The notes below the pieces were generated by a model. That model had not been told where the DNA came from, searched no databases, and saw only the letters and a list, made by a program, of their open reading frames with translations. Below, piece after piece: positions 1 to 8,415 of a stretch of DNA of 64,000 nucleotides. Location: the NCBI GenBank assembly GCA_017307355.1, contig JAFKFG010000016.1, positions 1-64,000 on the forward strand. Reading direction: 5' to 3'. Every line of letters starts with the position of its first letter. Within the stretch, counting starts at the first letter, position 1. A program made the translations under genes and the position numbers. This stretch comes from Alphaproteobacteria bacterium. Lineage in GTDB: Bacteria; Pseudomonadota; Alphaproteobacteria; Micropepsales; Micropepsaceae.

Positions 1-372
1 CAGGCCCTGGCTGAGATCCAGGGTATAGGCTTCGATCAGGTAATTGTTGCGGAAGGCCAGCACGATGCCGAAGAAGATCGTGCCCATCGCGCCCCAGCGG
101 AACCAGAACAGCGCGGCCGGGGTGATGTAGCGGCCCAGCGCGGGTTTCAGCTCGTCCGGAATTTTCGCCATGGTCGGCGTGGAAACGAAGTTGAAATACC
201 ATAAGAGGCCGATCCACATCACGCCGCAGACCACATGCAGCCAGCGCAAGGTGAAGAGCTCGAAAGTCGGGCCGTCAAAGCCCTGCACGGCGCCATAAAG
301 CACCACCAGCAACAATGCGAGCACGAAGCTGGCAATCGTGACGTTGCGAAGATTACTCAGAAACGCGGCCAT
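1..372 (-). CDS. PuuD-like (urate hydroxylase N-terminal type) membrane protein, partial
   Basis: The gene runs off the left edge; 124 N-terminal residues are present. Translation from the ATG at 372 begins MAAFLSNLRNVTIASFVLAL. It gives at least three hydrophobic segments around a motif block reading WLHVVCGVMWIGLLWYFNF, then a second block ALFWFRWGAM. These blocks are characteristic of the membrane domain called urate hydroxylase PuuD / urate oxidase N-terminal. In PuuD proper, this domain is followed by a cytochrome c domain and oxidises urate. Many alphaproteobacteria carry a short stand-alone version of unproven function, and the missing C-terminus prevents deciding which this is. It sits on the same strand as secD, 167 bp downstream of it, where secF would normally be expected. 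Confidence 0.6.
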   Translation of the reverse strand, partial: MAAFLSNLRNVTIASFVLALLLVVLYGAVQGFDGPTFELFTLRWLHVVCGVMWIGLLWYFNFVSTPTMAKIPDELKPALGRYITPAALFWFRWGAMGTIFFGIVLAFRNNYLIEAYTLDLSQGL

Positions 373-458
373 GTCCCCTCCCCGTATTGAGTCTGGGCGG
401 GATGTTAGGCGTTTCGGCGGGAACCCGCCATCCAGGTCCATGCCGACGCAACCTAGGT

Positions 459-537
459 CCGCCTCCCCCGCGTGCGCGAAGCGCACTGGTGGGGGAGGTG
501 GCCGTAGCACCGATCAGGTGCGAAGGCCGGAGGGGGT
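459..537 (-). repeat. Dispersed structured intergenic repeat, family A copy 1
   Basis: Read on the minus strand, the element starts three bases after the secD stop codon with CCCCCTCCGGCCTTCGCAC. It then forms a small hairpin (GCACC-TGATC-GGTGC). A second, compound hairpin follows, with outer arms CCTCCCCC / GGGGGAGG enclosing an inner stem GTGCG-CTTCG-CGCAC. A second copy lies at 62259-62358 in the opposite orientation and has the same architecture with changed but still pairing stems. Because it follows a stop codon directly, it may act as a terminator or 3'-end stabiliser for secD; that role is inferred. Confidence 0.8.
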
Positions 538-539
538 AA

Positions 540-2147
540 TCAGATAGTCAACGTCCGGGGTTTCACCACGTTCAGCCAGGCCACCACGATCAGCCTTGTC
601 ACCATCACCGCGGTGAAGAAGGAGGTGATGATACCCACGCCCAAGGTGACGGCGAAGCCCTTCACCGAGCCCGATCCCAGCTCGAACAGAATCAGCGAAG
701 CGATCAAGTGGGTCATGTTGGCGTCGATGATGGTCGCCATGGCCCGGCGGAAGCCGGTGTCGATGGAGGCCAGGATGGAGCGGCCGTTGCGCTGTTCTTC
801 GCGGATGCGCTCATAGATCAGCACGTTGGCATCCACCGCCATGCCCATGGTGAGCACGATGCCGGCGATGCCGGGCAAGGTGAGCGTGGCGCCGAACAGG
901 GTCAGCACCGCCAGCAGCAGCACCACGTTGAGGGTGAGCGCGATGTCGGCGAAAAAGCCGAACAGGCCGTAGCGCAGGATCATGAACAGCGCGACCGCCG
1001 CCAGGCCTGCGATGGCCGAATAGCGGCCCGCCTTGATCGAATCCGCGCCCAGCTCGGCGCCCACGGTCCGCTCTTCGATGATCTTCAGCGGCGCCGGCAA
1101 GGCACCGGCGCGCAGCAGAATGGCGAGATTGTTGGCGGTCTTGGTGGTGAAGCTGCCGGTGATCTGGCCGGTGCCGCCCAGGATCGGTTCCTGGATCACG
1201 GGCGCGGAGATCACCTGCTTGTCCAGCACGATGGCGAAACGGTGCCCAACATTCTCCTTGGTGGTGTTGCCGAACTCGCGCGCGCCCACGCTGTCGAAGC
1301 GGAAGGTCACCACCGGCTGGCCGGTGCGCGAATCGAAGCTGGCGCCGGCATCGGTCAGCCGGTCGCCCGACACCATCACCCGGCGATGCACCACGATGTT
1401 GGGCAGGAACTGCTTCGGGTTGTCGCTCATCTGCGGCAGGATATCGTCGCCGATGGGGGCGGTGCGCGCGGCGGGATCGGCGCTTTCGTTCACCAGCTGG
1501 AAGGTCATCTTGGCGGTCTTGCCCAGAATGGCCTTGAGCTGGTCGGGATCCTGCAGGCCCGGCACCTGGATCAGGATGCGATCCTCGCCCTGGCGTTCGA
1601 TGGTCGGCTCGCGCGTGCCCAACTCGTCGATGCGGCGGCGCACCACTTCGATCGACTGTTCCAGGATCTGCTGTTGGGCCTGGGTCTTGTAGGCATCCGT
1701 CATGCGCAGATTGAGCATGCCGCCGCCCGGCTCGGTGATTTCATACTGGCGGGTGCCCGCCGACATCACCGAAGCGGCCGTGGTGGGATTGAGGTCGCTC
1801 ACCAGCTTCTTGGCTTCGGCATAGCGGGCCATGTCGCTGACTTTGACGGTGACGGTGTCCTGCTTGGCGACCAGGTCTGTATAGCCGATGCGCGCCTTGC
1901 GGAAGGCGGCGCGGATATCGCCGATCGTGGCTTCGGCCTTGTCGCGCTGCACCTGATCGATCTGGACTTCGAGCAGAAGCTGGGAGCCGCCCTGCAGATC
2001 CAGGCCCAGGCTCACGGTGCTTTTGGGCAGGAAAGACGGATAGTGCTGCAGGATATTGTCGGGCAGCGCATTGGGCAGCGCGATCAGAATCCCCGCCAAC
2101 ACGACGATGAAGGTGATGATGCGCGTCCAGGGAGAAACTTGCAGCAC
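540..2147 (-). CDS. secD: Protein translocase subunit SecD
   Basis: SecD is an RND-type membrane protein that works with SecF and YajC. It uses the proton-motive force to help proteins leave the SecYEG channel on the periplasmic side. The 535-residue length is normal for stand-alone SecD. A first transmembrane helix lies at about residues 9-28, followed by the DLQGG signature at 50-54. The periplasmic P1 region is large. The C-terminal block of five helices includes GMAVDANVLIYERIREE, the conserved fourth-helix motif. It starts one base after the yajC stop codon, so the two are cotranscribed. The protein ends normally before the P1-like repeat expected of a SecDF fusion. No secF follows; instead there is a repeat element and a PuuD-like gene. 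Confidence 0.97.
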   Translation of the reverse strand: MLQVSPWTRIITFIVVLAGILIALPNALPDNILQHYPSFLPKSTVSLGLDLQGGSQLLLEVQIDQVQRDKAEATIGDIRAAFRKARIGYTDLVAKQDTVTVKVSDMARYAEAKKLVSDLNPTTAASVMSAGTRQYEITEPGGGMLNLRMTDAYKTQAQQQILEQSIEVVRRRIDELGTREPTIERQGEDRILIQVPGLQDPDQLKAILGKTAKMTFQLVNESADPAARTAPIGDDILPQMSDNPKQFLPNIVVHRRVMVSGDRLTDAGASFDSRTGQPVVTFRFDSVGAREFGNTTKENVGHRFAIVLDKQVISAPVIQEPILGGTGQITGSFTTKTANNLAILLRAGALPAPLKIIEERTVGAELGADSIKAGRYSAIAGLAAVALFMILRYGLFGFFADIALTLNVVLLLAVLTLFGATLTLPGIAGIVLTMGMAVDANVLIYERIREEQRNGRSILASIDTGFRRAMATIIDANMTHLIASLILFELGSGSVKGFAVTLGVGIITSFFTAVMVTRLIVVAWLNVVKPRTLTI

Positions 2148-2148
2148 G

Positions 2149-2448
2149 TCAGTTCTTCTCGTCGCCTTGCGCCCTGGGACGGACGTCGTTCAGTGAGGAC
2201 TTCAGCACCTTGACCTGCACATTGTCGGCGATTTCCACCAGGATTTCCGGATCCTCGGCGTTGGAGGATTTGACCACCCGGCCCACGATGCCGCCCGTCA
2301 CCACCGTGTCGCCGCGGCGCAGCCCCTCGATCTGCTGGCGCAGCTGCTTGGCGCGCTGCTGTTGCGGGCGCCAGAGAAGGAAGTAAAAGATCGCCAGCAT
2401 CGGCACGATCAGCGTCAATGTCTGGAATGTCGGGTCGGCCATATTCAT
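2149..2448 (-). CDS. yajC: Preprotein translocase subunit YajC
   Basis: YajC is a small single-pass inner-membrane partner of SecD-SecF. From the start chosen (MNMADPTFQTL, ATG at 2448) the product has 99 residues. It has one hydrophobic segment at about residues 9-26, then the conserved RPQQQRAKQ stretch, a GDTVVTGGIVGRV motif and a charged C-terminus. A second ATG two codons later is an equally acceptable start. A longer reading frame upstream exists, but it has no YajC similarity and overlaps the divergent ATPase gene, so the short form is preferred. It is the first gene of a two-gene operon with secD and is divergent from the DUF815 ATPase at 2540, with only about 90 bp between the starts. 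Confidence 0.95.
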   Translation of the reverse strand: MNMADPTFQTLTLIVPMLAIFYFLLWRPQQQRAKQLRQQIEGLRRGDTVVTGGIVGRVVKSSNAEDPEILVEIADNVQVKVLKSSLNDVRPRAQGDEKN

Positions 2449-2539
2449 CGGTCGAAGATCTTTCACTTTGGCGCGGGATGAGGCCGGACTATAGCGGGGG
2501 CGCCCCTGTTTGCAACCGCGTAAAAACAAAGGCTTAGAG

Positions 2540-3412
2540 ATGAAAAAAGGCGCCAAACCTCCCGCATCGGCCGGCGCAGACCTGGCGGCCCGCGTCACCG
2601 CCGCGCTGGAAAGGCTGGCGCCGCCGCCCCTGCCCTTGGGCTTGCCCGCCAAAGGCACCGCCTTTGTGTGGGAGCCCGCGCTGGGGGCGCTGACGCCGGT
2701 GCCCCATGTCGCCAGCATCGAAATCGCGCTGCTCAAGGCCATCGAAAATCAGCGCCAGACCCTGGCCGCCAACACAAGCCGCTTCGCCGACGGCCTGCCC
2801 GCCAACAACGCCCTTCTGTGGGGCGCCCGCGGCATGGGCAAGAGCTCGCTGGTCAAGGCGGTGCATGCCGAAGTCAATCGCGGGCGCAAAGCCCCCCTCG
2901 TCCTGATCGAGGTTCACCGCGAGGATATCTCCACCCTGCCGCAACTGCTCAGGCTGCTGCGGGGTGACAAGCGCCGCTTTTTGTTGTTCTGCGACGACCT
3001 GTCCTTCGACAAGGACGATACCAGCTACAAATCCCTGAAGGCGGCGCTGGAAGGCGGCATCGAAGGCCGGCCCGGCAATGTGCTGTTCTATGCCACCTCA
3101 AACCGCCGCCACCTGATGCCGCGCGACCTGGTGGACAATGAACGCGCCACCGCGATCAATCCCGGCGAAGCGGTGGAAGAGAAGGTTTCCCTGTCAGACC
3201 GTTTCGGCCTGTGGTTGGGTTTCCACAATTGCAGCCAGGACGATTATCTGGCGATGGTGGAATCCTATGCCGGCCATTTCGGTCTCAAGATCAAACCGGA
3301 AGAATTGCGCGCCAAGGCACTAGGCTGGGCGATGGGACGCGGCGGACGCTCCGGGCGCGTGGCCTGGCAGTTCATCCAGGACCTTGCCGGTGAACTGGGG
3401 ACGAGGATTTAG
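2540..3412 (+). CDS. DUF815-family AAA+ ATP-binding protein
   Basis: The product of about 290 residues has a Walker A motif GARGMGKSS at residues 95-103 and a Walker B-like RFLLFCDDLSF near 146-157. The C-terminal segment is rich in basic and aromatic residues (RSGRVAWQFIQDL). This pattern matches the DUF815 family of predicted AAA+ ATPases, whose cellular role is not established. In alphaproteobacteria the gene is usually found next to yajC-secD and the nlpD/surE cluster, as here, which suggests an envelope-related housekeeping role (inference). I chose the ATG at 2540 over an in-frame upstream ATG at 2510 because the shorter form begins MKKGAK, as relatives do, and leaves room for the yajC promoter. 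Confidence 0.85.
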   Translation: MKKGAKPPASAGADLAARVTAALERLAPPPLPLGLPAKGTAFVWEPALGALTPVPHVASIEIALLKAIENQRQTLAANTSRFADGLPANNALLWGARGMGKSSLVKAVHAEVNRGRKAPLVLIEVHREDISTLPQLLRLLRGDKRRFLLFCDDLSFDKDDTSYKSLKAALEGGIEGRPGNVLFYATSNRRHLMPRDLVDNERATAINPGEAVEEKVSLSDRFGLWLGFHNCSQDDYLAMVESYAGHFGLKIKPEELRAKALGWAMGRGGRSGRVAWQFIQDLAGELGTRI

Positions 3413-3424
3413 TGGGGGCCAGGA

Positions 3425-3441
3425 AAAGTGGGAACCACTTT
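3425..3441. repeat. Short palindrome in convergent intergenic gap
   Basis: A perfect 7-bp stem (AAAGTGG / CCACTTT) surrounds a three-base loop GAA. It lies between the 3' ends of the DUF815 ATPase and the nlpD-like gene. It has no T-run and is therefore not an obvious intrinsic terminator. The core GAAAAGTGGGAACC resembles a short intergenic palindrome I recall as frequent in alphaproteobacterial genomes; a shorter relative (CCGAAAAGTGCGG) occurs near 37270. Confidence 0.4.
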
Positions 3442-3483
3442 GCCGTCCGGGCGTGCGACCATGATTTGGAGAGTTTTCCGGCG

Positions 3484-4143
3484 CTAAGAATTGCGCGCCA
3501 TCAATAGCGGCCTCGGATTCACCGGCTGGGTGTCGCGGCGGATCTCGAAATGTAGTTGCGGCGAGCTGACGTCGCCGGTCTGGCCCGCATAGCCGATGAT
3601 CTGCCCCCGGCTCACCACATCGCCGCGGGCGACGATCAGCCGGTCGGCATGGGCATAGGCGGTGACATAGCCGTCTTCATGCTTGATCAGCACCAGATTG
3701 CCGTAATCCTTCAGCTCGTTGCCGGCATAGGTGATGGTGCCGCTGGCGGCGGCGTGAATGGGCGTGCCCGCCGCGGTGGCGATGTTGATCCCGTCGTTGC
3801 GCTCGCCATTGGCGGGGCCGCCGAAATTCGAAATGATTTCGCCCGACACCGGCCACACGAAGCTGGGTGCATTGGAGGTATCGACAGGCGGCCGCCGATA
3901 CGCCGGCAGATCGTTGCGCGTCACGGAATTGGATTTCGGTTTGGCCTTGGACGCCGTAACCTTGTTGCCCTGGCGGACGCGCGGCAGGTCGCTGCGCGCC
4001 ACGTCGTTGCGGGCGACGGAACGCTTGGGCAGCTGATCGTTGACGCCCCAGTCGAACGTGGTTTCCGGGCTGGTCGTGCAGGCCGCAAGCCAGGGCGCGC
4101 AGATCAGCGCAGCCAATGCGACTTTCTTCAATGACCCGTCCAT
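3484..4143 (-). CDS. NlpD-like LytM/M23 lipoprotein with degenerate active site
   Basis: The 219-residue product carries a lipoprotein signal peptide (lipobox LAAC, lipidated Cys22). A low-complexity basic linker and a C-terminal LytM (peptidase M23) domain from about residue 95 follow. Active M23 enzymes coordinate zinc with HxxxD and HxH. Here the first site reads RNDGINI (His and Asp both replaced by Asn) and the second reads PQLHFE, keeping only one His. It is therefore predicted to lack peptidase activity. This is the pattern of NlpD/EnvC-type activators, which switch on amidases during cell separation. No LysM domain is seen, unlike classical NlpD. It follows surE on the same strand after 104 bp; pcm, often found between them, is absent. 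Confidence 0.85.
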   Translation of the reverse strand: MDGSLKKVALAALICAPWLAACTTSPETTFDWGVNDQLPKRSVARNDVARSDLPRVRQGNKVTASKAKPKSNSVTRNDLPAYRRPPVDTSNAPSFVWPVSGEIISNFGGPANGERNDGINIATAAGTPIHAAASGTITYAGNELKDYGNLVLIKHEDGYVTAYAHADRLIVARGDVVSRGQIIGYAGQTGDVSSPQLHFEIRRDTQPVNPRPLLMARNS

Positions 4144-4247
4144 TGCTCATGCCTTCTGCATGATGTCTCGAAACGGATCATCTTCGTTAAGAATGAAGAA
4201 GACTTTAACTGTCCGGGATCCGGACCGGGTTCCCGGTTAACCGGGGT

Positions 4248-5015
4248 TTATTTCCAGCCCAGCTTTTCCTGGAGTTTTTTCAGCACCGCCCCCTCGGTCA
4301 GGTTCATGTGCAGGGGGGTTACCGCAATCTTTCCACTGTAGACGGCGGCCAGATCGGTGCTGACGGGCGGCGAGGCCCGGCGGCGGCGAAGGCCGACCCA
4401 GTAATAAGGCCGGTTGCGGGCGTCGCGGCGTTCCTCGATCTCGGTGGATTGCAGGTCGTAGCGGCCTTGCGATACCAGCGCCCAGCCCTTCACGTCGGCG
4501 GCGGAACCGGACGGGAAGTTGAGGTTCACCAGCACCCCGTCCGGCCAGCCCGCGTCCAGCAATTGCCGGATCACGCCGGGGGCATGCACTTCGCCCGGCG
4601 ACCAGTCGATATTCTCCCGCATCACCTCATCGCCCGCCTGGGACATGGCCACCGATTTGATGCCCAGGGCGCAGCCTTCCATCGCCCCCGCGATGGTGCC
4701 CGAATAGGTGACATCATCGGCCATGTTCGATCCCCAATTGACTCCCGACAGGATCAATTCCGGCGGCTCGTCCTTCAGCAGATGCAGGCATCCCATCATT
4801 ACGCAATCGGTGGGCGTGCCAGCGACCGCATAATGGCGCTCCGAAACCTGGCGAAGACGCAGCGGCATGGTGAGGGTGAGCGAGTGCGAGGCGCCCGATT
4901 GCTCGGTCTCCGGCGCGATCACCCAGACATCGTCGGACAGCGCGCGGGCGATTTTCTCGGCGACGACCAGGCCCGGCGCGTGAATGCCGTCGTCATTGGT
5001 GACCAGAATGCGCAT
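4248..5015 (-). CDS. surE: 5'-nucleotidase SurE
   Basis: SurE is a metal-dependent nucleoside-5'-monophosphate phosphatase (also active on short polyphosphate in some species). The 255-residue product starts [16 protein letters not shown], with metal ligands Asp8 and Asp9, Ser40 in the EQSGASHS segment and Asn93/97 in SGVNWGSN. Length and motif spacing are normal. The ATG overlaps the serS stop codon by one base (TGATG), so the two are translationally coupled. A longer upstream frame belongs to the serS antisense reading and is rejected. In many relatives surE is followed by pcm and nlpD; here an NlpD-like gene follows directly. Confidence 0.97.
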   Translation of the reverse strand: MRILVTNDDGIHAPGLVVAEKIARALSDDVWVIAPETEQSGASHSLTLTMPLRLRQVSERHYAVAGTPTDCVMMGCLHLLKDEPPELILSGVNWGSNMADDVTYSGTIAGAMEGCALGIKSVAMSQAGDEVMRENIDWSPGEVHAPGVIRQLLDAGWPDGVLVNLNFPSGSAADVKGWALVSQGRYDLQSTEIEERRDARNRPYYWVGLRRRRASPPVSTDLAAVYSGKIAVTPLHMNLTEGAVLKKLQEKLGWK

Positions 5016-6316
5016 CAGATTTTGGCGATGACGGTCTTGCCGCCCATATAGGATTGCAACGCCGACGGTATCGCGACGCTGCCGTCCGGTTGCTGATAAT
5101 TTTCCAGGATCGCCACCAAAGTGCGCCCCACCGCCAGGCCCGAACCGTTCAAGGTATGCACCGGCCCCTTCACCTTGCCGTCGCCGCCGCGATAGCGGGT
5201 GTTCATGCGCAGGGCCTGGAACGGACCGCAATTGGAGCAGGAGGAAATCTCGCGATAGGCATTCTGCCCCGGCAGCCAGACTTCGATGTCGTAAGTCTTC
5301 TGCGCGCCGAAACCCATGTCGCCGGTGCAAAGCGTCACCACCCGATGGGCGAGATCGAGCTTCTTGAGGATTTCCTGGGCCGCATCGGTCATGCGCTCAT
5401 GTTCGGCGGCGGATTGGTCCGGCGTGGTGATCGAAACCAGTTCGACCTTGGAGAATTGATGCATGCGGATCATGCCGCGGGTGTCGCGGCCCGCGGCGCC
5501 CGCTTCCGCGCGGAAACAGGGCGTGAAGGCGGTCATGCGCAGCGGCAGTTCGGCTTCGTTCACGATCTCGTCATTGACGATGTTGGTCAGCGGCACTTCG
5601 GCGGTGGGAATGAGCCAGAAGGGATCGCCCTCGCCCACCGGCACGCGGAACAGATCGTCCTGGAATTTGGGAAGCTGGCCGGTGCCGAACATGGCGCCGC
5701 TATGCACCAGCACGGGCGGGCTCACTTCCATATAGCCGAATTGTTGGGTGTGGGTATCCAGCATGAAAGCGGCGATGGCGCGTTCCAGCCGCGCCAGGTC
5801 GGATTTGAGATAAACGAACCGCGCGCCGGAAACTTTGGCGGCGCGCTCGAAATCCATCTGGCCCAGCGCTTCGCCGATTTCGAAATGTTGTTTGGGATTG
5901 TTGATGCCCGGTGGCGTGCCGAAGGCGCGGCCCGTCACCGGCACATTGGCACTTTCATCGGCGCCGTCCGGCACCTCGGCGGCAGGGATGTTGGGGATCA
6001 CGGCCAGGGCATCGCGCAGGCCCGCTTCCAGGTCGCGCCGCTCGGCTTCGCCCTGCTGGATCGCATCCTTCAGGCCCGAGACTTCATCCATCAGGGCCTT
6101 GGCCTGGGCTTCGTCTTTTTTCTGTTTGGCCTGGCCGATCAGCTTGGAGGCTTCGTTGCGGCGCGCCTGCTGGGTCTGAAGCCGGGTGAGCAATTCCCGC
6201 AAAGCCTTGTCCTTGGCCAAAATATCCTGGGCCAAGGCGTTCCCATCCAAGCCGCGGCGGCCAAGACCGGCGGCAAACGCGTCGGGATTGTCCCGAATGA
6301 CCCGGATATCGTGCAT
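5015..6316 (-). CDS. serS: Serine--tRNA ligase
   Basis: This is a class II aminoacyl-tRNA synthetase charging tRNA-Ser (and tRNA-Sec where present) with serine in the cytosol. The 433 residues begin [14 protein letters not shown], and residues about 30-110 form the long antiparallel coiled-coil arm that grips the tRNA. Motif 2 is seen in [15 protein letters not shown] followed by HQF, and motif 3 in [16 protein letters not shown]. Length is typical. It leads the serS-surE pair. In many alphaproteobacteria the tatABC genes lie directly upstream on the same strand; here a divergent histidine kinase gene is interposed. Confidence 0.98.
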   Translation of the reverse strand: MHDIRVIRDNPDAFAAGLGRRGLDGNALAQDILAKDKALRELLTRLQTQQARRNEASKLIGQAKQKKDEAQAKALMDEVSGLKDAIQQGEAERRDLEAGLRDALAVIPNIPAAEVPDGADESANVPVTGRAFGTPPGINNPKQHFEIGEALGQMDFERAAKVSGARFVYLKSDLARLERAIAAFMLDTHTQQFGYMEVSPPVLVHSGAMFGTGQLPKFQDDLFRVPVGEGDPFWLIPTAEVPLTNIVNDEIVNEAELPLRMTAFTPCFRAEAGAAGRDTRGMIRMHQFSKVELVSITTPDQSAAEHERMTDAAQEILKKLDLAHRVVTLCTGDMGFGAQKTYDIEVWLPGQNAYREISSCSNCGPFQALRMNTRYRGGDGKVKGPVHTLNGSGLAVGRTLVAILENYQQPDGSVAIPSALQSYMGGKTVIAKI

Positions 6317-6546
6317 GGGAAAACGACCTTCAATTCTGTCAGGCGACGCTCATGCCACGGGGTTTTGCCGGGGTCAAAGGCCCGGAAAAACCATGGTCCG
6401 ACAGGCTCTTGGCAAGTGTGCTTACCGATTCGCTAATTTCCGGGGGAAGTTTCCACCTGCCGTTGCAACCAGGGCGAAACCGCTTCCAGGCAGAATGACG
6501 ATGTTTTTCAGGAGGCGCGGCCGGGCCGTCCGGCGCGCTTTGGGGC

Positions 6547-7587
6547 TTGCGGAATTTCGGTCTGAAAGATCGCTGGATGCGCTTCGAGCGCAGGCTGGGT
6601 GCCATGAGCCCGGCCGGCAGCACCATTGTGCTGTCGGCGATGGCCGTGGTGATGGCCGCCCTGGTTCACCTGGTGCTGTATTTCGACGGCGCCAAGCTCA
6701 CATCGCTGGCCTTCGCCAACATCATCATCGAAACCCTGGCCGTGGCGGTGCCTCTGATCCTCTATTCGCGCTGGGTCATCAATCAGCTGGAGAAAAGCCG
6801 CACCCAGCTTACGGCGATGTCGCGCCGCCTCGCCTTTGCGGTGGACGAGGCGGAATTGGCCAACCGCGCCAAATCCTCCTTCCTGGCCAATATGAGCCAT
6901 GAGTTGCGTACGCCCTTGAACGCCATTCTCGGCTTCTCGGAAGTGATGAAGGACCAGCATCTGGGTCCGGTGCAGAACTCCCGCTATTTGTCCTATGCCA
7001 ACGACATCCATTCCAGCGGCCGCCACCTGCTCGCCATCATCAACGACGTGCTGGACCTGGCCAAGATCGAGGCCGGGAAGATGACCTTGGACAATGCCGC
7101 CGTGTTCGAGATCGCGCCGGTGCTCGCCTCTTCTCTCGCCATGCTGAAAGGATTGGGCGAAAAATACGGCGTCGGCGTCCACAACGAGATCGCCGAGGAC
7201 GGCATCGAGCTGAAAGCCGTCGAGCGCATGATCCGCCAGATCCTGATCAACCTGGTCGGCAATGCCATCAAATTCACGCCCCCCGGCGGCAGCGTGCATG
7301 TCTCCGCCAAGCTGCTGAGCGACGGCCGGTACGAAATCGCGGTGCGCGATACCGGGGTGGGGATGAGCGAAAAGGAAATGGCCCACGCCATGATGCCGTT
7401 CGGCCAGAATGAAAACCGCTTCACCGGCAAGCATGAAGGCACGGGCCTGGGCCTGCCCCTGGCCAAGGCGATGCTGGAACTGCACGAAGGCACATTGACC
7501 ATGTCCAGCGTGCCGGAAATCGGCACCACCGTGGCCATGATATTCCCGGCCCAGCGCGTCATCGCCCGGGGGCGGGCGGCGGCTTAG
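6547..7587 (+). CDS. Membrane sensor histidine kinase (PleC/PdhS-type HisKA domain)
   Basis: The 346-residue sensor kinase has two transmembrane helices at about residues 25-45 and 53-73, a short linker helix, and then the HisKA box SFLANMSHELRTPLNAI with phospho-acceptor His118. The ATPase domain shows the N box (NLVGNAIKFTPPGG), G1 (VRDTGVGM) and G2 (GTGLGLPLAKAM). The dimerisation sequence resembles the DivJ/PleC/PdhS group, which controls cell-cycle phosphorelays in alphaproteobacteria. No PAS or receiver domain and no adjacent response regulator are visible, so partner and signal are unknown. The start is uncertain: TTG at 6547, or ATG at 6577 or 6604. The 230 bp upstream hold no other gene. 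It is convergent with tatC, ending 9 bp away. Confidence 0.85.
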   Translation: MRNFGLKDRWMRFERRLGAMSPAGSTIVLSAMAVVMAALVHLVLYFDGAKLTSLAFANIIIETLAVAVPLILYSRWVINQLEKSRTQLTAMSRRLAFAVDEAELANRAKSSFLANMSHELRTPLNAILGFSEVMKDQHLGPVQNSRYLSYANDIHSSGRHLLAIINDVLDLAKIEAGKMTLDNAAVFEIAPVLASSLAMLKGLGEKYGVGVHNEIAEDGIELKAVERMIRQILINLVGNAIKFTPPGGSVHVSAKLLSDGRYEIAVRDTGVGMSEKEMAHAMMPFGQNENRFTGKHEGTGLGLPLAKAMLELHEGTLTMSSVPEIGTTVAMIFPAQRVIARGRAAA

Positions 7588-7596
7588 GGATAAAGC

Positions 7597-8415
7597 TTAA
7601 GGAACCAGGGCCGTGCTGGCCCGCGCCGCGTCCTCGCGCACCCGGTTGCGCTCGATCATCGCCACGCTGAGGATGGAAATCTCGTACAGCGCGACCAGCG
7701 GGAAAGCGAGGCTGAGCATCGAAATCGCGTCCGGCGGCGTGAATACCGCCGCAACCGCGAACATGCCGACAAACGCATAGCGCCGCATCTCGCGCAAGCC
7801 CTTGGCCGAGACGATGCCCACCTTGCCCAGAAGCGACAACAGCACCGGCAGCTGGAAGGTCAGCCCGAAGGCGAAGATCAAGGTCATCACGAAATCCAGA
7901 TAATCGCTCACCTTGGCCTGAAGCTGGATGCCCATCGTGCCGGCCGTGGTGGGAATCTGGTATCCGCCGAAGAAGGCGATCGAGAAGGGCAGCATCACAT
8001 AATAAACGAAGGCGCCGCCCAGAATGAAAAGCACCGGCGTCCACAGCAGGAACGGTAGGAAGGCGCGGCGCTCATGCTTGTAAAGACCCGGCGCGACGAA
8101 GATCCAAAGCTGTGCCGCGATGGCGGGAAAGCCCAGGCAGACGCCGCCGAACATGCCGATCTTCACCTGGGTGAAGAAGACTTCGGGGAGTGCCGTATAG
8201 ATCAGAAAGTCATTGGGCCGCCCCACCAGGCTCTTGTGCAACGGCTCGGTGAGAAACTGGAAAATATGGGTGGAGAAGGCGAAACAAACGCCAAAGCACA
8301 GGCCGAACGAAACCAATGCCCAGATCAGCCGCTTGCGCAGCTCGATCAGATGCTCCATCAGCGGCGCCCGCGTGGCGTTTAGCGCCGCTTCATCTTCCTC
8401 GGAAGGATCGGTCAC
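7597..8415 (-). CDS. tatC: Sec-independent protein translocase TatC
   Basis: TatC is the six-helix inner-membrane core of the twin-arginine translocase. It recognises the RR signal peptide of folded cargo. The 272-residue product begins with an acidic N-tail. The first-helix region contains MEHLIELRKRLIWAL, the conserved HLxELRxR signature, and FxFLTEPL follows helix 1. Six hydrophobic segments are evident. The C-terminal tail (residues about 250-272) is polar. It overlaps tatB by four bases. A likely cargo in this window is the DUF1501 protein at 15536-16759, which has a twin-arginine signal. Confidence 0.97.
   Translation of the reverse strand: MTDPSEEDEAALNATRAPLMEHLIELRKRLIWALVSFGLCFGVCFAFSTHIFQFLTEPLHKSLVGRPNDFLIYTALPEVFFTQVKIGMFGGVCLGFPAIAAQLWIFVAPGLYKHERRAFLPFLLWTPVLFILGGAFVYYVMLPFSIAFFGGYQIPTTAGTMGIQLQAKVSDYLDFVMTLIFAFGLTFQLPVLLSLLGKVGIVSAKGLREMRRYAFVGMFAVAAVFTPPDAISMLSLAFPLVALYEISILSVAMIERNRVREDAARASTALVP

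Noticed and set aside
708..2213. A 501-codon plus-strand open frame opposite secD
   Set aside because: It is the complement of secD with a His/Gly/Asp-rich translation and no motifs.
4205..4245. Terminator between surE and the nlpD-like gene
   Set aside because: CCCGGTTAACCGGG is self-complementary, but there is no loop and no T-run; it gives little support for termination.
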